DNA of 64,000 bases from Burkholderiaceae bacterium (GTDB lineage: Bacteria; Pseudomonadota; Gammaproteobacteria; Burkholderiales; Burkholderiaceae_F): positions 1-64,000 of the forward strand of contig JALHMQ010000016.1 of NCBI GenBank assembly GCA_022843955.1, given 5' to 3'. The translations under genes were made by a program, and so were the position numbers. The notes beneath the pieces are model-generated. The model did no database searches, had not been told where the DNA came from, and was given only the letters and a program-made list of their open reading frames with translations. Below, in pieces: positions 33,371 through 44,673 of the stretch. Numbering within the stretch: position 1 is the stretch's first letter; each line of letters begins with the position of its first letter.

Positions 33371-35128
33371 TCAGAACTCCTGCCAGTCGCCGCTGGCGGG
33401 TGCGCTGGCGCTGCTGGCGGCGGGCTTGGGCGCGGCCATCGGCGATGGTCGGTGACTGCTCGCCGGCGGCGCTGACCGCACCGGCTTGGCAGCCGGCTTG
33501 CGGGCCGCCGGCGCGGCATGCGTCGGATGCACGATGGTCTTGGCGGCACTCTGCGCGCTGGCGATCACCGCCTGCGTCTGGCCGTGGCTGAGCTTGAACA
33601 CCGACACCGCCTGCGACAGCGTGTCGGCCTGGTCGCGCAGGCTCTGCGCGGCGGCAGCACTTTCTTCCACCAGCGCGGCGTTCTGCTGCGTCATCTGATC
33701 GAGCTGCGTGACGGCCTGATTGACCTGGCCGATGCCGTTGCTTTGCTCCAGCGTGGAGCTGGTGATCTCGCCGATCAGGTCAGACACGCGTTTGACCTGC
33801 TGCACGATCTCGCCCATGGTCTGACCCGCATCGGCCACCAGCCGTGAGCCGGTCTCGACCTTGTCCACGCTCTCGCCGATCAGGCCCTTGATCTCGCGGG
33901 CGGCCTGCGCGCTGCGCTGGGCGAGCGTGCGCACTTCGGCGGCGACCACGGCGAAGCCGCGGCCCTGCTCGCCGGCACGGGCGGCTTCGACCGCGGCGTT
34001 CAAGGCGAGGATGTTGGTCTGGAAGGCGATGCCGTCGATCACGCCGATGATGTCGGCGATCTTGCGGCTGCTGGCGGTGATCTGGTCCATCGTGGTGACG
34101 ACTTCGCCGACCACGGCGCCGCCCTTGGCGGCGACCTGGGTGGCGCCGAGGGCGAGCTGGTTGGCCTGACGGGCGTTCTCGGCGTTCTGGTTGACCACCG
34201 AGGTCATCTGCTCCATCGAGGCAGCGGTCTGCTGCAGGTTGCTGGCTTGCTGCTCGGTGCGGCTGGACAGGTCCTGGTTGCCGGTGGCGATCTCGCGGCT
34301 GGCGGTGCCCACGGAATCGACGCCGGTGCGCACCTGCTGCACGGTGCGCGCGAGCGCTTGCTGCGCGGTGGTGAGTGCACGCAGCAGCTGCGCCACTTCG
34401 TCGCTGCCGCTGACATCTGCATTGGCCGTGAGGTCGCCGGCGCCCATCTTCTCGGCAGCGGCGGTGGCCTGCGCCAGCGGCACGGTGACGCTGCGGGTGA
34501 TCGCCACGGCGACCCCGATGGCGATGACGATGGCCGTCACCGTCGTGACCCCGAGCCAAACGTAGAGTGCGGCAATGGCGCCCTCTTCCTGCTCATGAAC
34601 CGCTTCCACTCTCTTCAGCTGCCACGTGGCCAACGCATCAGTGGCCTTGAGGTAGCCGTCGGTGACCGAGACGAACTTCTCGTCGACCAGGCGAATGGCC
34701 GCGGCATCGTTGCCGGCGTCCTTCAGTCGCTTGATCTCCGTCGAGACCTCAAGAAACTTCGCTCGTTCGGTACCGACGTTCTCGGCGAGTTGTTTTCCTT
34801 CCGGGAGACTCACTCGTGACAGAAAGGTCTTCTGCAGTTCGCCGGTGTCTTTTAATAGCTGAGCGTTGGCTTCGCGAAAAAAGTCTGTCATGTCGCGCCC
34901 CGGGGCGCGGGCGGCGGCGATCGCTCGGGCGGAAAACTGCCGGACGTTGGCGTTCCACTTTTCGGCGAGGCTGAGTTGCTCCGCCTCTTCCACCATGGCC
35001 TGCGCCGAGGCAGTCATTCCGCGCGTTTCATAAACGGTGACTGCCGCCATGACCAACAGGAGCAAAACCACGGCGCCGTAGCCGAGGAAGAGGCGGATGC
35101 CGATCCGCGTGTTTCTGAGCAGGTTCAT
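33371..35128 (-). CDS. Methyl-accepting chemotaxis protein
   Basis: 585 aa from the ATG at 35128. Transmembrane segments near residues 12-34 and 188-212 bracket a four-helix-bundle periplasmic sensor. A HAMP domain is followed by the long cytoplasmic signalling hairpin with the tip sequence around [20 protein letters not shown]. The protein ends in DWQEF, the C-terminal pentapeptide that recruits CheR/CheB, so it should be a high-abundance Tsr/Tar-like receptor. Ligand unknown. It ends 42 bases before the HD-GYP gene starts on the same strand. Confidence 0.96.
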   Translation of the reverse strand: MNLLRNTRIGIRLFLGYGAVVLLLLVMAAVTVYETRGMTASAQAMVEEAEQLSLAEKWNANVRQFSARAIAAARAPGRDMTDFFREANAQLLKDTGELQKTFLSRVSLPEGKQLAENVGTERAKFLEVSTEIKRLKDAGNDAAAIRLVDEKFVSVTDGYLKATDALATWQLKRVEAVHEQEEGAIAALYVWLGVTTVTAIVIAIGVAVAITRSVTVPLAQATAAAEKMGAGDLTANADVSGSDEVAQLLRALTTAQQALARTVQQVRTGVDSVGTASREIATGNQDLSSRTEQQASNLQQTAASMEQMTSVVNQNAENARQANQLALGATQVAAKGGAVVGEVVTTMDQITASSRKIADIIGVIDGIAFQTNILALNAAVEAARAGEQGRGFAVVAAEVRTLAQRSAQAAREIKGLIGESVDKVETGSRLVADAGQTMGEIVQQVKRVSDLIGEITSSTLEQSNGIGQVNQAVTQLDQMTQQNAALVEESAAAAQSLRDQADTLSQAVSVFKLSHGQTQAVIASAQSAAKTIVHPTHAAPAARKPAAKPVRSAPPASSHRPSPMAAPKPAASSASAPASGDWQEF

Positions 35129-35401
35129 CGCTGACTTTCGGTTGTTGTTGTCGGAGCCTTCGGTCCACCCGACCGGCGCCTTCGCGGTCGAGGGGAAGCA
35201 CGCCCGGCCGTGCGGGTACCTAGAGTCCGAGGGGCACGACCCCCACGGCAGACATAGGGATACGTACTGTGCCAAGGCAGCACAAGCACGAACGGGCGAT
35301 AAGCCGGGAAATTCCGGGCAACTTCTAGGCTCAAGTCGTAACAAGCAACCTGCACCGACCGCCGCAGGGCGGCGTCTTGGGCCGATGCGAACGCTCGCAG
35401 C

Positions 35402-36208
35402 TCAGAACGCGTAGGACACCACCAGCACACCGTTGAGCGTGGTCGCCTTGCGAGCGAGCGGGCTGTCGGCGGCATCGCCCTGCAGGCGGCTGAGCGACGT
35501 TGCCGCGGTGACCGCCACGCGCTGCGCGGGCCGATACGACAGCGACAGCGACGCCCGCACGTCGCGCCAGCCGGCGTCGGGTCGGTAGACGCGGTAGCCG
35601 CTGGCGGCCGACTGCGCCGGCGTGATGCCGAAGTAGTCCTGCATGTACTCGCGGTTGACATAGCTGGCAGCCACGCCGGCGCCCAGCCGCCAGGCCTCGC
35701 CCAGCCGCGCCGAATGCACCGCGCCCAGGTCGAGCACCATGCCCTTGTTGTCGTTGCCGCTGCCGTAGCGCAATGACGAGGTGAAGGTGAGCGCGCGCAG
35801 CGGCGCGTAGTTGAAGAAGGCACCGACTTCCGGCGCGGGGTCGATGTCACCGAGACCCCGCAGGGCCGTCGAGCGGCCTTCGTCACGGCCGAAGTCGGCG
35901 GTGATGCGCAGGCCGAGGTTCATGTCGGGCCGGCGCAGGAAGTCGACACCGAGGCCGTTGGTGGTGCCGGCAAACCAGCCGTTGCGCCATTGATAGTCGA
36001 TCCCGGGCAGCACGCGGGTGCGGCGCTCATCGGAGCCGGCGTACTCGCGACCGGTGATGACCGCGAGGCCGACGCTGCCGCCGTCGGTGTTGGGGGCCGC
36101 ACCGAACAGGCGCACGGCGTCGAACGCCTGGGAAAACGCGGCCGGGGCGGCCGCGCTCAGGGTGGCGCCCAACACCAGCGGGAGGGCGCGTCGAATGGCA
36201 GGGTTCAT
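35402..36208 (-). CDS. MipA/OmpV family outer-membrane protein
   Basis: 268 aa with a signal peptide ending near FSQA (residue 27). The rest is alternating beta strands ending in the aromatic VVSYAF, typical of an outer-membrane barrel. The SVGLAVITGREYAGSDERRT start and the PGIDYQWRNGWFAG strand fit MipA/OmpV, a family implicated in murein-hydrolase scaffolding and surface adaptation. Divergent from dinB. Confidence 0.85.
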   Translation of the reverse strand: MNPAIRRALPLVLGATLSAAAPAAFSQAFDAVRLFGAAPNTDGGSVGLAVITGREYAGSDERRTRVLPGIDYQWRNGWFAGTTNGLGVDFLRRPDMNLGLRITADFGRDEGRSTALRGLGDIDPAPEVGAFFNYAPLRALTFTSSLRYGSGNDNKGMVLDLGAVHSARLGEAWRLGAGVAASYVNREYMQDYFGITPAQSAASGYRVYRPDAGWRDVRASLSLSYRPAQRVAVTAATSLSRLQGDAADSPLARKATTLNGVLVVSYAF

Positions 36209-36519
36209 TGCATGTCTTTCTTCGGGTGGAGGACGAAAGCGACCGGGATGCGGCGTGTCCGGCGGCAGGAAGGAAGTTGCACCCGCAGGCGCAAGCCGGG
36301 CTCAGACCGCGTACGGCGCACGGGGTTGCAGCGCGAGGCTCGATTACGGTTCACGAGACCCGCGCAATCGGCGGCCGTTGGAGCGACCCTAGCCGCGAAT
36401 CTTTAACAGTTTGTTTCTGTTAGCCCGGACTCAGCTTGGGAGACGGGCGGTTCTCAACGCCGTCTCGTCGCTTCACACCGAGCCACCACGACCCGCGCCG
36501 TAGACTGGGTGCGCCCGCC
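36209..36519. other. Divergent intergenic region, mipA-like / dinB
   Basis: 311 bp containing promoters for both genes. It holds the palindrome at 36404-36422 in an AT-richer patch. No gene is supported. Confidence 0.5.
36404..36422. promoter_or_regulatory. Perfect inverted repeat TAACAG-N7-CTGTTA
   Basis: A 19-bp dyad with six-base arms sits 98 bp before the dinB start in a locally AT-rich patch. It is operator-like. The arms are in the opposite sense to an E. coli LexA box (CTGT-N8-ACAG), so it is not called as one. Confidence 0.35.
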
Positions 36520-37779
36520 ATGCAGCTGCCCCGCGTGATTGCCCACCTCGACATGGACGCGTTCTACGCGTCGGTCGAACTGCTGCGCTATCCGGAGCTG
36601 CGCGGCCAGCCGGTGGTGATCGGCGGCCGCTCGCGCTTCGAGCCGACCGTCATCACCGATCCGGTCAGCGGTGCCACGCGGCGCCAGTTCTGCACGCTGC
36701 GCGGCTACACCGGCCGCGGCGTGGTGACCACCGCGACCTACGAGGCGCGCGCGCTCGGCGTGGGCAGCGCGATGGGGATGATGAAGGCGGCCGCCAAGGC
36801 GCCCGACGCGGTGCTGCTGCCGGCCGACTTCGATGCGTACCGCAAGTACTCGCGCCTGTTCAAGGCGGCGGTACGCGCGATCGCGCCGGTGATCGAGGAC
36901 CGCGGCATCGACGAGATCTACATCGATCTGACCGCGGTGGTGGGCGCACGGCTGCTGCCCGATCACCCGAATGACCCGAACGAGCCGGCCGAGCCGGCCG
37001 AGCCGACACCGAGCGAGGCCGAGGCGTTCTGGTGCGCGCGCGACGTGGCGCGCGAGATGAAAAACGCGGTGTTCGAGGCGACCGGGCTCAAGTGCTCGGT
37101 CGGCATCGCGCCCAACAAGCTGATCGCCAAGATCGCCTCCGAATTGGACAAGCCCGACGGCCTGACCGTGGTCGGCACGCACGACATCCCGACCCGCCTG
37201 TGGCCACTGCCGGTACGACGCATCAACGGCGTCGGGCCGAAGGCGGCGACCAAGCTCGGCAAGCTGGGGATCGAGAGCATCGGCGAACTGGCGCAGGTGG
37301 ATCCGCGCGTGTTGCGCGCGCAGTTTGGTGCCAGCTACGGCGCCTGGCTGCACGCGGTGGCGCACGGGCGCGACGAGCGGCCGATCGTCACCGAAAGCGA
37401 ACCGAAGTCGATCAGCCGCGAGACCACCTTCGAGCGCGACCTGCATGCGGTGCGCGACCGCGCCGAGCTGTCGCGCGTGTTCACCTGGCTGGCCGAGCGC
37501 GTGGCCGACGACATGCAGCGCAAGGGTTACGCCGGCCGCACCATCGGCATCAAGCTGCGCTTCGAGGACTTTCGCACGGTGACGCGCGACCTCACGCTCG
37601 ACGCACCAACCGCCGACGCGAAAGCGATCCGCCGCGCCGCCGGCCTGTGCTTGAAGCGCATCGACCTGGCGCGCCGCATCCGCCTGCTGGGGGTGCGCGC
37701 GGGGGCGCTGGAGCCGCTCGACCCCGCATCGCGCAGCGGGGCGACGGAACTGCCGCTGCCGGCAGCCGCTGCGCAGTGA
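36520..37779 (+). CDS. dinB: DNA polymerase IV (Y-family translesion polymerase)
   Basis: 419 aa from the ATG at 36520, whose protein begins MQLPRVIAHLDMDAFYASVE with the first catalytic aspartates. The second acidic site is DEIYIDL near residue 132. Palm, fingers and little-finger domains are complete. Two insertions are unusual: residues ~40-65 after VVIGGRS, and an acidic proline-rich stretch (~148-165, PNDPNEPAEPAEP) before the thumb. The C-terminus lacks an obvious beta-clamp motif at the very end. Known role: error-prone bypass of damaged template. Confidence 0.95.
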   Translation: MQLPRVIAHLDMDAFYASVELLRYPELRGQPVVIGGRSRFEPTVITDPVSGATRRQFCTLRGYTGRGVVTTATYEARALGVGSAMGMMKAAAKAPDAVLLPADFDAYRKYSRLFKAAVRAIAPVIEDRGIDEIYIDLTAVVGARLLPDHPNDPNEPAEPAEPTPSEAEAFWCARDVAREMKNAVFEATGLKCSVGIAPNKLIAKIASELDKPDGLTVVGTHDIPTRLWPLPVRRINGVGPKAATKLGKLGIESIGELAQVDPRVLRAQFGASYGAWLHAVAHGRDERPIVTESEPKSISRETTFERDLHAVRDRAELSRVFTWLAERVADDMQRKGYAGRTIGIKLRFEDFRTVTRDLTLDAPTADAKAIRRAAGLCLKRIDLARRIRLLGVRAGALEPLDPASRSGATELPLPAAAAQ

Positions 37780-38158
37780 ACCCAGCGGGGTCGCTCCTTC
37801 CCCACCCAGCTGCTGGGGCGCGACCACGGGTCTCGTGGCAACCACCCAGCAGCCAGGGCGCGGCGGCAGGTGCATCGCCGGGCGACTAAACGAGCCGCTG
37901 ACGAGCCGCTCCGACTGCATTGAAGCCATGCCACGCATGGTTGTCTGCGATTGCACCAGCGCATGCGATGCGCGCCGCCCTGTGCGCCGCGCCGCGCGCC
38001 GAACACAGCGCGCGGGCGTGACGCTCGATGAGCGGATGGTCAGGCAGATGCGAGAGTGGCGCTGGCAGCACGGCAGCGCTTGAGCGGCCGATACGGATAC
38101 GCCATGCCGCTGCACGACAGCGGCCGCGAACGATGCCGCGGCCGCACGTGGCGTCTGG
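37780..38158. other. Intergenic region with stem-loop
   Basis: 379 bp after dinB and after the convergent outer-membrane gene. Short ORFs here lack protein-like composition. A hairpin is present at 38121-38146. Confidence 0.4.
38121..38146. terminator. Possible terminator hairpin
   Basis: GCGGCCGCG and CGCGGCCGC form a nine-base-pair GC stem with an eight-base loop, just after the leftward outer-membrane gene's stop. There is no T-run, so it may only stabilise the mRNA end. Confidence 0.3.
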
Positions 38159-38752
38159 CTAGAACCGGTACTGCACGCCCGCGCTCAGCAGATCGATGTC
38201 GAACTTCTCGCCATCCGTGAACTTGCCGCGGAAGCGTTCGAACTCGAGCCGTGCGCCGAAGTTCTTGGTGAAGTGATACGAGGCACCCACGCCCCACGCG
38301 AGGTCGGTGTTGGTCTCGGACTCGCTGTCGCAGCCGAAGCCGGTCAAGCAGGCCTCGGACTTGGCCTTGATCGACGCCAGGCCGAGCTTGGCGAACAGCG
38401 TGGTATCGCCGATCGGATAGGCGCCGACGCCGTACAGCGCGAACCCTGAGGCCTTGATCGAGGCCGTCGCCGTGACGACCGTCGGCACCTTGCCGTTCAG
38501 GACGTTCAGGGTCGCGCTCTCGCTCGCCTTGCCGAGGTCGACCCAGGCGCCCTCGATGCCCAGGTACGGCATGAACATGTAGCCGCCGAACACCTTGTAG
38601 CCGGTGTCCTTGGTGTCGCAGGTGAACCCAGGATCGCAGTCGAGTTTGAAGTCGCTCTGTCCGATCGACCCGCCCACGTACGCTTGACCGAAGGCGGCAC
38701 CAGAGAAGGCAAACGCGGCCAGAACGGCCGCTGCAATGAGCAGGCGTTTCAT
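38159..38752 (-). CDS. Outer-membrane beta-barrel protein (OmpA-like/porin family)
   Basis: 197 aa. The signal peptide ends near AFGQ (residue 23), followed by YVGGSIGQSDF and eight predicted strands ending in VQYRF, the terminal aromatic that marks outer-membrane barrels. Four cysteines occur as two close pairs (CDPGFTC and CLTGFGC), suggesting two disulfide-pinned extracellular loops. No periplasmic OmpA domain. Function unknown. Confidence 0.85.
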   Translation of the reverse strand: MKRLLIAAAVLAAFAFSGAAFGQAYVGGSIGQSDFKLDCDPGFTCDTKDTGYKVFGGYMFMPYLGIEGAWVDLGKASESATLNVLNGKVPTVVTATASIKASGFALYGVGAYPIGDTTLFAKLGLASIKAKSEACLTGFGCDSESETNTDLAWGVGASYHFTKNFGARLEFERFRGKFTDGEKFDIDLLSAGVQYRF

Positions 38753-38994
38753 GACGTTTTCCTTTTTTCTGTCTGCCGAAGTGGCGCGATCACTCTAGGT
38801 CTGCGCACAGCAGCTTTGATCGCGATGTGCGCGAAGACTGCGGCGCCACAAGGGGGACCGGGATTAGAGTGCACCGCGTTGCCGCAGGGCAACGCGGCCG
38901 AAGCGCCGCGCTGAGTGATTGCCGCAGCGATCAGGCGGCGGCGCAGTCGATTAGCAGTCGACAGGCCGCGCCACGACAGTGAAGCCAGCAGCCT

Positions 38995-40359
<1,365 letters not shown>

Positions 40360-40368
40360 GGTCGCCTG

Positions 40369-41211
40369 CTACGGAAAGCGCCGGAACTTCTTGAAGTCCG
40401 GCTTGCGCTTTTCGAGGTAGGCGTTCTTGCCTTCCTGCCCTTCCTCAGACATGTAGAACAGCAGCGTGGCGTTGCCGGCCAGCTCCTGCAGGCCGGCCTG
40501 GCCGTCGCAGTCGGCGTTCAGCGCGGCCTTCAGGCAGCGCAGCGCGATCGGGCTGTTGGCGAGCATCTCGCGGCACCACTGCACGGTCTCGGCTTCGAGC
40601 CGCTCGTAGGGCACCACGGTGTTCACGAGGCCCATGTCGAGCGCCTGCTTGGCGTCGTACTGGCGGCACAGGAACCAGATCTCGCGCGCCTTCTTCTGGC
40701 CGACGATGCGCGCCATGTAGCTGGCGCCATAGCCGCCGTCGAAGCTGCCCACGCGCGGGCCGGTCTGGCCGAAGCGCGCGTTGTCGGCGGCGATGGTGAG
40801 ATCGCAGATCATGTGCAGCACGTGGCCGCCACCGATCGCGTAGCCCGCGACCATCGCCACCACCGGCTTGGGCAGCGTGCGTATCTGCCGCTGCAGGTCG
40901 AGCACGTTCAGGCGCGGCACCTTGTCGCCGCCCACGTAGCCGCCGGTGCCGCGCACGCGCTGGTCGCCGCCGGAGCAGAACGCGTCCTTGCCGGCACCGG
41001 TGAGGATGATGACGCCGATCGTCTCGTCGTCGCGCGCATCGTCGAACGCGCGCTGCATCTCCTTCACCGTTTCCGGCCGGAACGCATTGCGCACCTCCGG
41101 CCGGTTGATGGTGATCTTGGCGATGCCTTCTTCCGCCTTCTCGTAAATGATGTCGGTGTAGCCGGCGACCGGGATCCACGCCGGGATCGGCGGCTCGGGG
41201 GAACGATTCAT
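40369..41211 (-). CDS. menB: MenB-like 1,4-dihydroxy-2-naphthoyl-CoA synthase
   Basis: 280 aa crotonase-fold enzyme. Strong MenB landmarks are [54 protein letters not shown] and the C-terminal [10 protein letters not shown]. In menaquinone synthesis it closes the naphthoate ring on o-succinylbenzoyl-CoA. The related BadI opens 2-ketocyclohexanecarboxyl-CoA; the sequence is closer to MenB by eye. Betaproteobacteria normally rely on ubiquinone and no other men gene is in view, so the true pathway is uncertain. Confidence 0.85.
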   Translation of the reverse strand: MNRSPEPPIPAWIPVAGYTDIIYEKAEEGIAKITINRPEVRNAFRPETVKEMQRAFDDARDDETIGVIILTGAGKDAFCSGGDQRVRGTGGYVGGDKVPRLNVLDLQRQIRTLPKPVVAMVAGYAIGGGHVLHMICDLTIAADNARFGQTGPRVGSFDGGYGASYMARIVGQKKAREIWFLCRQYDAKQALDMGLVNTVVPYERLEAETVQWCREMLANSPIALRCLKAALNADCDGQAGLQELAGNATLLFYMSEEGQEGKNAYLEKRKPDFKKFRRFP

Positions 41212-41276
41212 GGTTCTCTCTGCAGGAGGGCAGCGCCCGATGGCGCCGCCGGTGGGTCATCTGTTGTTCAATGAAG

Positions 41277-42254
41277 TCAATCGATCTTGGCGCCGGAGGC
41301 ACGCACCGCCACCGACCAGCGCTCGGCGCTGGCGTTGATGAAGCGCGCGAACGACTCGGACGTACCCGGCACCGGCTTCGCACCCCGCGCGCGCAGCGCG
41401 GCGACGATCTCGGGGTCATCCAGCGCCTCGCGGATGGCGGCGTTGAGCCGTTCGACGATCGGCGCCGGCGTGCCCGCCGGCGCGAAGATGCCGTCCCACG
41501 CGCTGGCCTCGAACCCGGCCAGGCCCGATTCGGAGATGGTCGGCACCTCGGGGGCGCCGGGAAAGCGGCCGGCGGTGGCCACCGCCAGGCCGCGCACGCG
41601 ACCGTCGCGCGACGGCGGATACGCGTTGGGCATGACGTCGATCATCATGTGCACGTGGCCGATGATCAGGTCGGTCAGCGCGAGCGCGCCGCCGCGATAC
41701 GGCACATGCACGATGTCGATGCCGGCCTGCGTCTTGAACAGCTCGCCGGCCAGGTGCGAGGTGGTGCCGTTGCCGGCCGAGGCGAAGTTGAGCTTGCCGG
41801 GGTTGGCCTTCGCGTACTCGATCAGCTCGGCGGTGCTCTTGACCGGCAGCTGCGGATTGACGATCAGCATGGCGGCGATCTCGGTCATGCGCGACACCGG
41901 CACGAAGTCCTTGACCGGGTCGAAGCGCATGGTGCGATACAGGCTGGCGTTGATCGCGTGGGTGCCGTTGGTGCCGTACAGCAGGGTGTAGCCGTCGGGC
42001 GCGGCGCGGGCCACGACCTCGGCGCCGACGTTGCCGCCGGCACCCGGCTTGTTGTCGATGACGATCGGCTGGCCCAGCAGTTGCGCCACGCGCGGCATCA
42101 CCAGGCGCGCCAGGTTGTCGGCGCCACCGCCCGGCGGGAACGGCACCACCAGGCGCACCGGCTTGCTCGGATACGCCGACTCGGAGGCGACGGCAGTGCC
42201 CGCGATGCCGGCGGCGAACAGCGCCGCCAGGGCGCGCACGAGGATCGACGTCAT
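41277..42254 (-). CDS. Bug-family (TctC-like) solute-binding protein
   Basis: 325 aa from the ATG at 42254. A signal peptide ends near AVASES. Bug landmarks are KPVRLVVPFPPGGGADNLAR, VIDNKPGAGGNVG, and FASAGNGTTSHLAGELF. It binds a small carboxylate or aromatic-type ligand in the periplasm. It sits between maoC-like and menB-like genes on the same strand, so it may deliver the substrate of that pathway. Confidence 0.93.
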   Translation of the reverse strand: MTSILVRALAALFAAGIAGTAVASESAYPSKPVRLVVPFPPGGGADNLARLVMPRVAQLLGQPIVIDNKPGAGGNVGAEVVARAAPDGYTLLYGTNGTHAINASLYRTMRFDPVKDFVPVSRMTEIAAMLIVNPQLPVKSTAELIEYAKANPGKLNFASAGNGTTSHLAGELFKTQAGIDIVHVPYRGGALALTDLIIGHVHMMIDVMPNAYPPSRDGRVRGLAVATAGRFPGAPEVPTISESGLAGFEASAWDGIFAPAGTPAPIVERLNAAIREALDDPEIVAALRARGAKPVPGTSESFARFINASAERWSVAVRASGAKID

Positions 42255-42276
42255 TGCAGCCACGGGCGGACCTCTT

Positions 42277-42792
42277 TCAAGCGGATGCCGCCGGCGCGGC
42301 GATGGCGGAGGCGGAGGCGGACGACCGGCAGCGCATCAGGGTCATCGCCTGCAGCGTCATCACCGGCTCGTCGCGTTGGTTGAGCACCTCGATCTGCGAG
42401 CGCACCAGGCCGCGATCGGGCTTGCTGCGCGAGGGCCGCGCCTCGATCACGGTGATGCGCACCGACAAGCTGTCGCCCGGACGCACCGGCGCCAGCCAGC
42501 GCAGCTCGTCGATGCCGGGCGAGCCCAGGCCGGCGCTGCGCGGCAGGTAGTGATCGACCAGCAGCCGCATCATCAGTCCGGCGGTGTGCCAACCACTGGC
42601 GATCAGCCCGCCGAAGGGGCCGGCCGCGGCGCGCTGCGCATCGACGTGGAACGGTTGCGGATCGAACTGGCGGCCGAACGCGATGACGGCGTGCTCGTCG
42701 ACGGCGATCGGCCCGTAATGCACCACCGCGCCGGGCGGGTAATCCTCGAAGTGCCGCGCGTCGACGGGGACGGGCAGGTCGCGTGTTTGCAT
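42277..42792 (-). CDS. MaoC-family acyl-CoA hydratase/dehydratase
   Basis: 171 aa from the ATG at 42792. A hot-dog fold R-hydratase is indicated by AFGRQFDPQPFHVDAQRA, which carries the catalytic Asp/His pair, and by LIASGWHTAGLMMRLLVD. Such enzymes add water to enoyl-CoA. It is first in the leftward set maoC-Bug-menB-ligase and supports a CoA-ester degradation role for the cluster. Confidence 0.88.
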   Translation of the reverse strand: MQTRDLPVPVDARHFEDYPPGAVVHYGPIAVDEHAVIAFGRQFDPQPFHVDAQRAAAGPFGGLIASGWHTAGLMMRLLVDHYLPRSAGLGSPGIDELRWLAPVRPGDSLSVRITVIEARPSRSKPDRGLVRSQIEVLNQRDEPVMTLQAMTLMRCRSSASASAIAAPAASA

Positions 42793-43064
42793 GGCAGGCC
42801 GTGGCGGTGGGCGGGAGCGATCGGCGGGGCGCGCGGCTCTTGCGGCCGCTGGCACCGGTTCGGCGCGGGACGGAATTTACCGTGGTGGCGCAGCCTGCGC
42901 CCGCGCACCGCTCCTAACTCGGGCGATCCCTGATCCGCGGGGCGCAACCTTGCCTAGCGGGCATGGAGCCGGCTGCGGCCCGGGGCGCCAGGCAAGCGGC
43001 GCCGGCAGGGCGCGCCGACCGCCATCGGCGATACTCGCGCCGGCTCAAACAACGGACCCCCGCC

Positions 43065-43646
43065 ATGACCCTGCTGCTTCTCGGAATCGTGCTGTTTCTC
43101 GGCACCCACTCGGTACGCATCTTTGCCGACGACTGGCGCGCCCGTCGCGTGGCGACAATGGGCGCCAACGGCTGGAAAGGCGTGTACTCGCTGCTGTCGA
43201 TCGCCGGCTTCGTGCTGATCGTCTACGGCTATGCGGCCGCGCGCACCGAGCCAACGCTGCTGTACGGGCCACCGCTGTGGACCCGCGTGGTGGCGACGCT
43301 GCTCGTCCTGCCCGCCTTCATCCTGCTGGTGGCCGCCTATGTGCCGGGCACGCGCATCAAGCGCGCGGTCGGTCACCCGATGGTGGCGGGCGTGAAGATC
43401 TGGGCGTTTGCGCACCTGATCTCCAACGGCATGCTGCACGACGTGATCCTGTTCGGCAGCTTTCTCGCCTGGGCGGTGGCCAACTACATCGCCGCGCGTC
43501 GGCGCGACCGCGTCGCCGGCACCGTGTACGTGACCGGCCCGGTGTGGCGCGACGTGGTCGCGGTCGGCGTGGGCGTGTTCGCCTGGTTCGCCTTCGCCAA
43601 GTGGCTGCACCTGCCGTTGATCGGCGTGGCGCCGTTCGGCGGCTGA
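43065..43646 (+). CDS. NnrU family integral membrane protein
   Basis: 193 aa from the ATG at 43065. About six transmembrane helices. The start LFLGTHSVRIFADDWRAR and GVKIWAFAHLISNGMLHDVI match NnrU, a heme- or nitric-oxide-related membrane family with a conserved histidine pattern. Some homologues act in carotenoid isomerisation (Z-ISO). No denitrification genes are adjacent. Confidence 0.88.
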   Translation: MTLLLLGIVLFLGTHSVRIFADDWRARRVATMGANGWKGVYSLLSIAGFVLIVYGYAAARTEPTLLYGPPLWTRVVATLLVLPAFILLVAAYVPGTRIKRAVGHPMVAGVKIWAFAHLISNGMLHDVILFGSFLAWAVANYIAARRRDRVAGTVYVTGPVWRDVVAVGVGVFAWFAFAKWLHLPLIGVAPFGG

Positions 43647-43704
43647 GCCGGTCGCCGCATCGATCGCCGACTCGATCGCCGACCCGCGTGACGCTGGCGC
43701 GCCG

Positions 43705-44655
43705 ATGAGCACGCCGCACCCACCCTCACCCCGCGTGCAGCGCGCCGCGGTGCGCGCGCCTGCGCCACCGCCGGCCCCGCGCACCGGCTACCTGCGCCGC
43801 CACTGGCGCGGCGAGCTGCATCTGCTGGTGGCGCTGGTGGTCAGCGGCGCGCTGGTGTGGCTGCTGGTGCAGGGCATTCAGCAAGCCGAGCGCGGACTGC
43901 CGCTGACCGATCATCCGATGGCCGGCTCGGCCCTCTGGCTGCTCGAGGTGGCGGTGCTGGCGCTGGGCGCGATCTGGTGGGGCGTGGGCGTGCTGCGCTC
44001 GGCGCTCGGCCACGGGGCGGCCGGCGGCTCGGCGCTGGTGTCGCTGCTGGCGGCGCTCACCGGTCTCGGCGCGTTCGTGTGGGTGGGCGCGTTCTGGTGG
44101 CAGTCGGCGCGCCACGTGGCGCCCGACGTGTGGGCGACGCTGACCGGCACCGCGCCACCCGCCGCGGTGCAGGTGGACGGCACCGGCCGCCGGCTGATGC
44201 TGGAGGGCGATCTGGAGTTCGGCAGCACGCGCGCGCTACGCGCCGCGCTGGAAGCGAATCCCGGGGTGCAGACGGTGCTGCTGGAAAGCCGCGGCGGCCG
44301 CGTGGCCGAAGGCCTCGCACTCGGCCGGCTGATCGCCGCGCGCAACCTCGACACGCTGGTGCGCGGCGAATGCAGCAGCGCCTGCGTGACGGCCTTCGCC
44401 GGCGGCCGCCAACGCCTGATCGGACCCAGCGCGCGGCTGGGACTGCACAGTGCCGGCGGGCCGGGCAGCAATGCGGCGAGCGTGGCCGCGGCCAACCGCG
44501 ACAGCGACACCTTCATCGCCGCACGCGGCGCCGACCTGCGCGTGCTGGAGAAGGGCGCGGCTGTCGCCAACAGCGAGATCTGGTTTCCGGAACCGATGGT
44601 GCTGCTGGCGTCGAATCTCGCCACCGACTACGCGCCGGCGGCGCTGCTGCGCTGA
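43705..44655 (+). CDS. Membrane protein with ClpP-like periplasmic domain (COG3904-type)
   Basis: 316 aa. Three hydrophobic segments (about 38-58, 73-95, 107-128) precede a soluble domain from ~145. That domain has the ClpP/crotonase-like pattern: VQTVLLESRGGRVAEGLALG, then ECSSACVTAFAGG with a candidate nucleophile Ser in CSSAC, then GLHSAGGPG. Similar proteins are described as predicted periplasmic proteins. Proteolytic activity is not shown. It lies 58 bases after the NnrU gene and 18 before the methyltransferase. Confidence 0.75.
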   Translation: MSTPHPPSPRVQRAAVRAPAPPPAPRTGYLRRHWRGELHLLVALVVSGALVWLLVQGIQQAERGLPLTDHPMAGSALWLLEVAVLALGAIWWGVGVLRSALGHGAAGGSALVSLLAALTGLGAFVWVGAFWWQSARHVAPDVWATLTGTAPPAAVQVDGTGRRLMLEGDLEFGSTRALRAALEANPGVQTVLLESRGGRVAEGLALGRLIAARNLDTLVRGECSSACVTAFAGGRQRLIGPSARLGLHSAGGPGSNAASVAAANRDSDTFIAARGADLRVLEKGAAVANSEIWFPEPMVLLASNLATDYAPAALLR

Positions 44656-44673
44656 GATGCCGCGGAGCGCCGC

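Noticed and set aside
36404-36422. LexA/SOS box for dinB
   Set aside because: The dyad arms are in the opposite sense (ACAG...CTGT) to the known CTGT...ACAG site.
37835-38083. 82-codon ORF after dinB
   Set aside because: No ribosome site, no recognisable motif and arginine-rich shadow-like composition.
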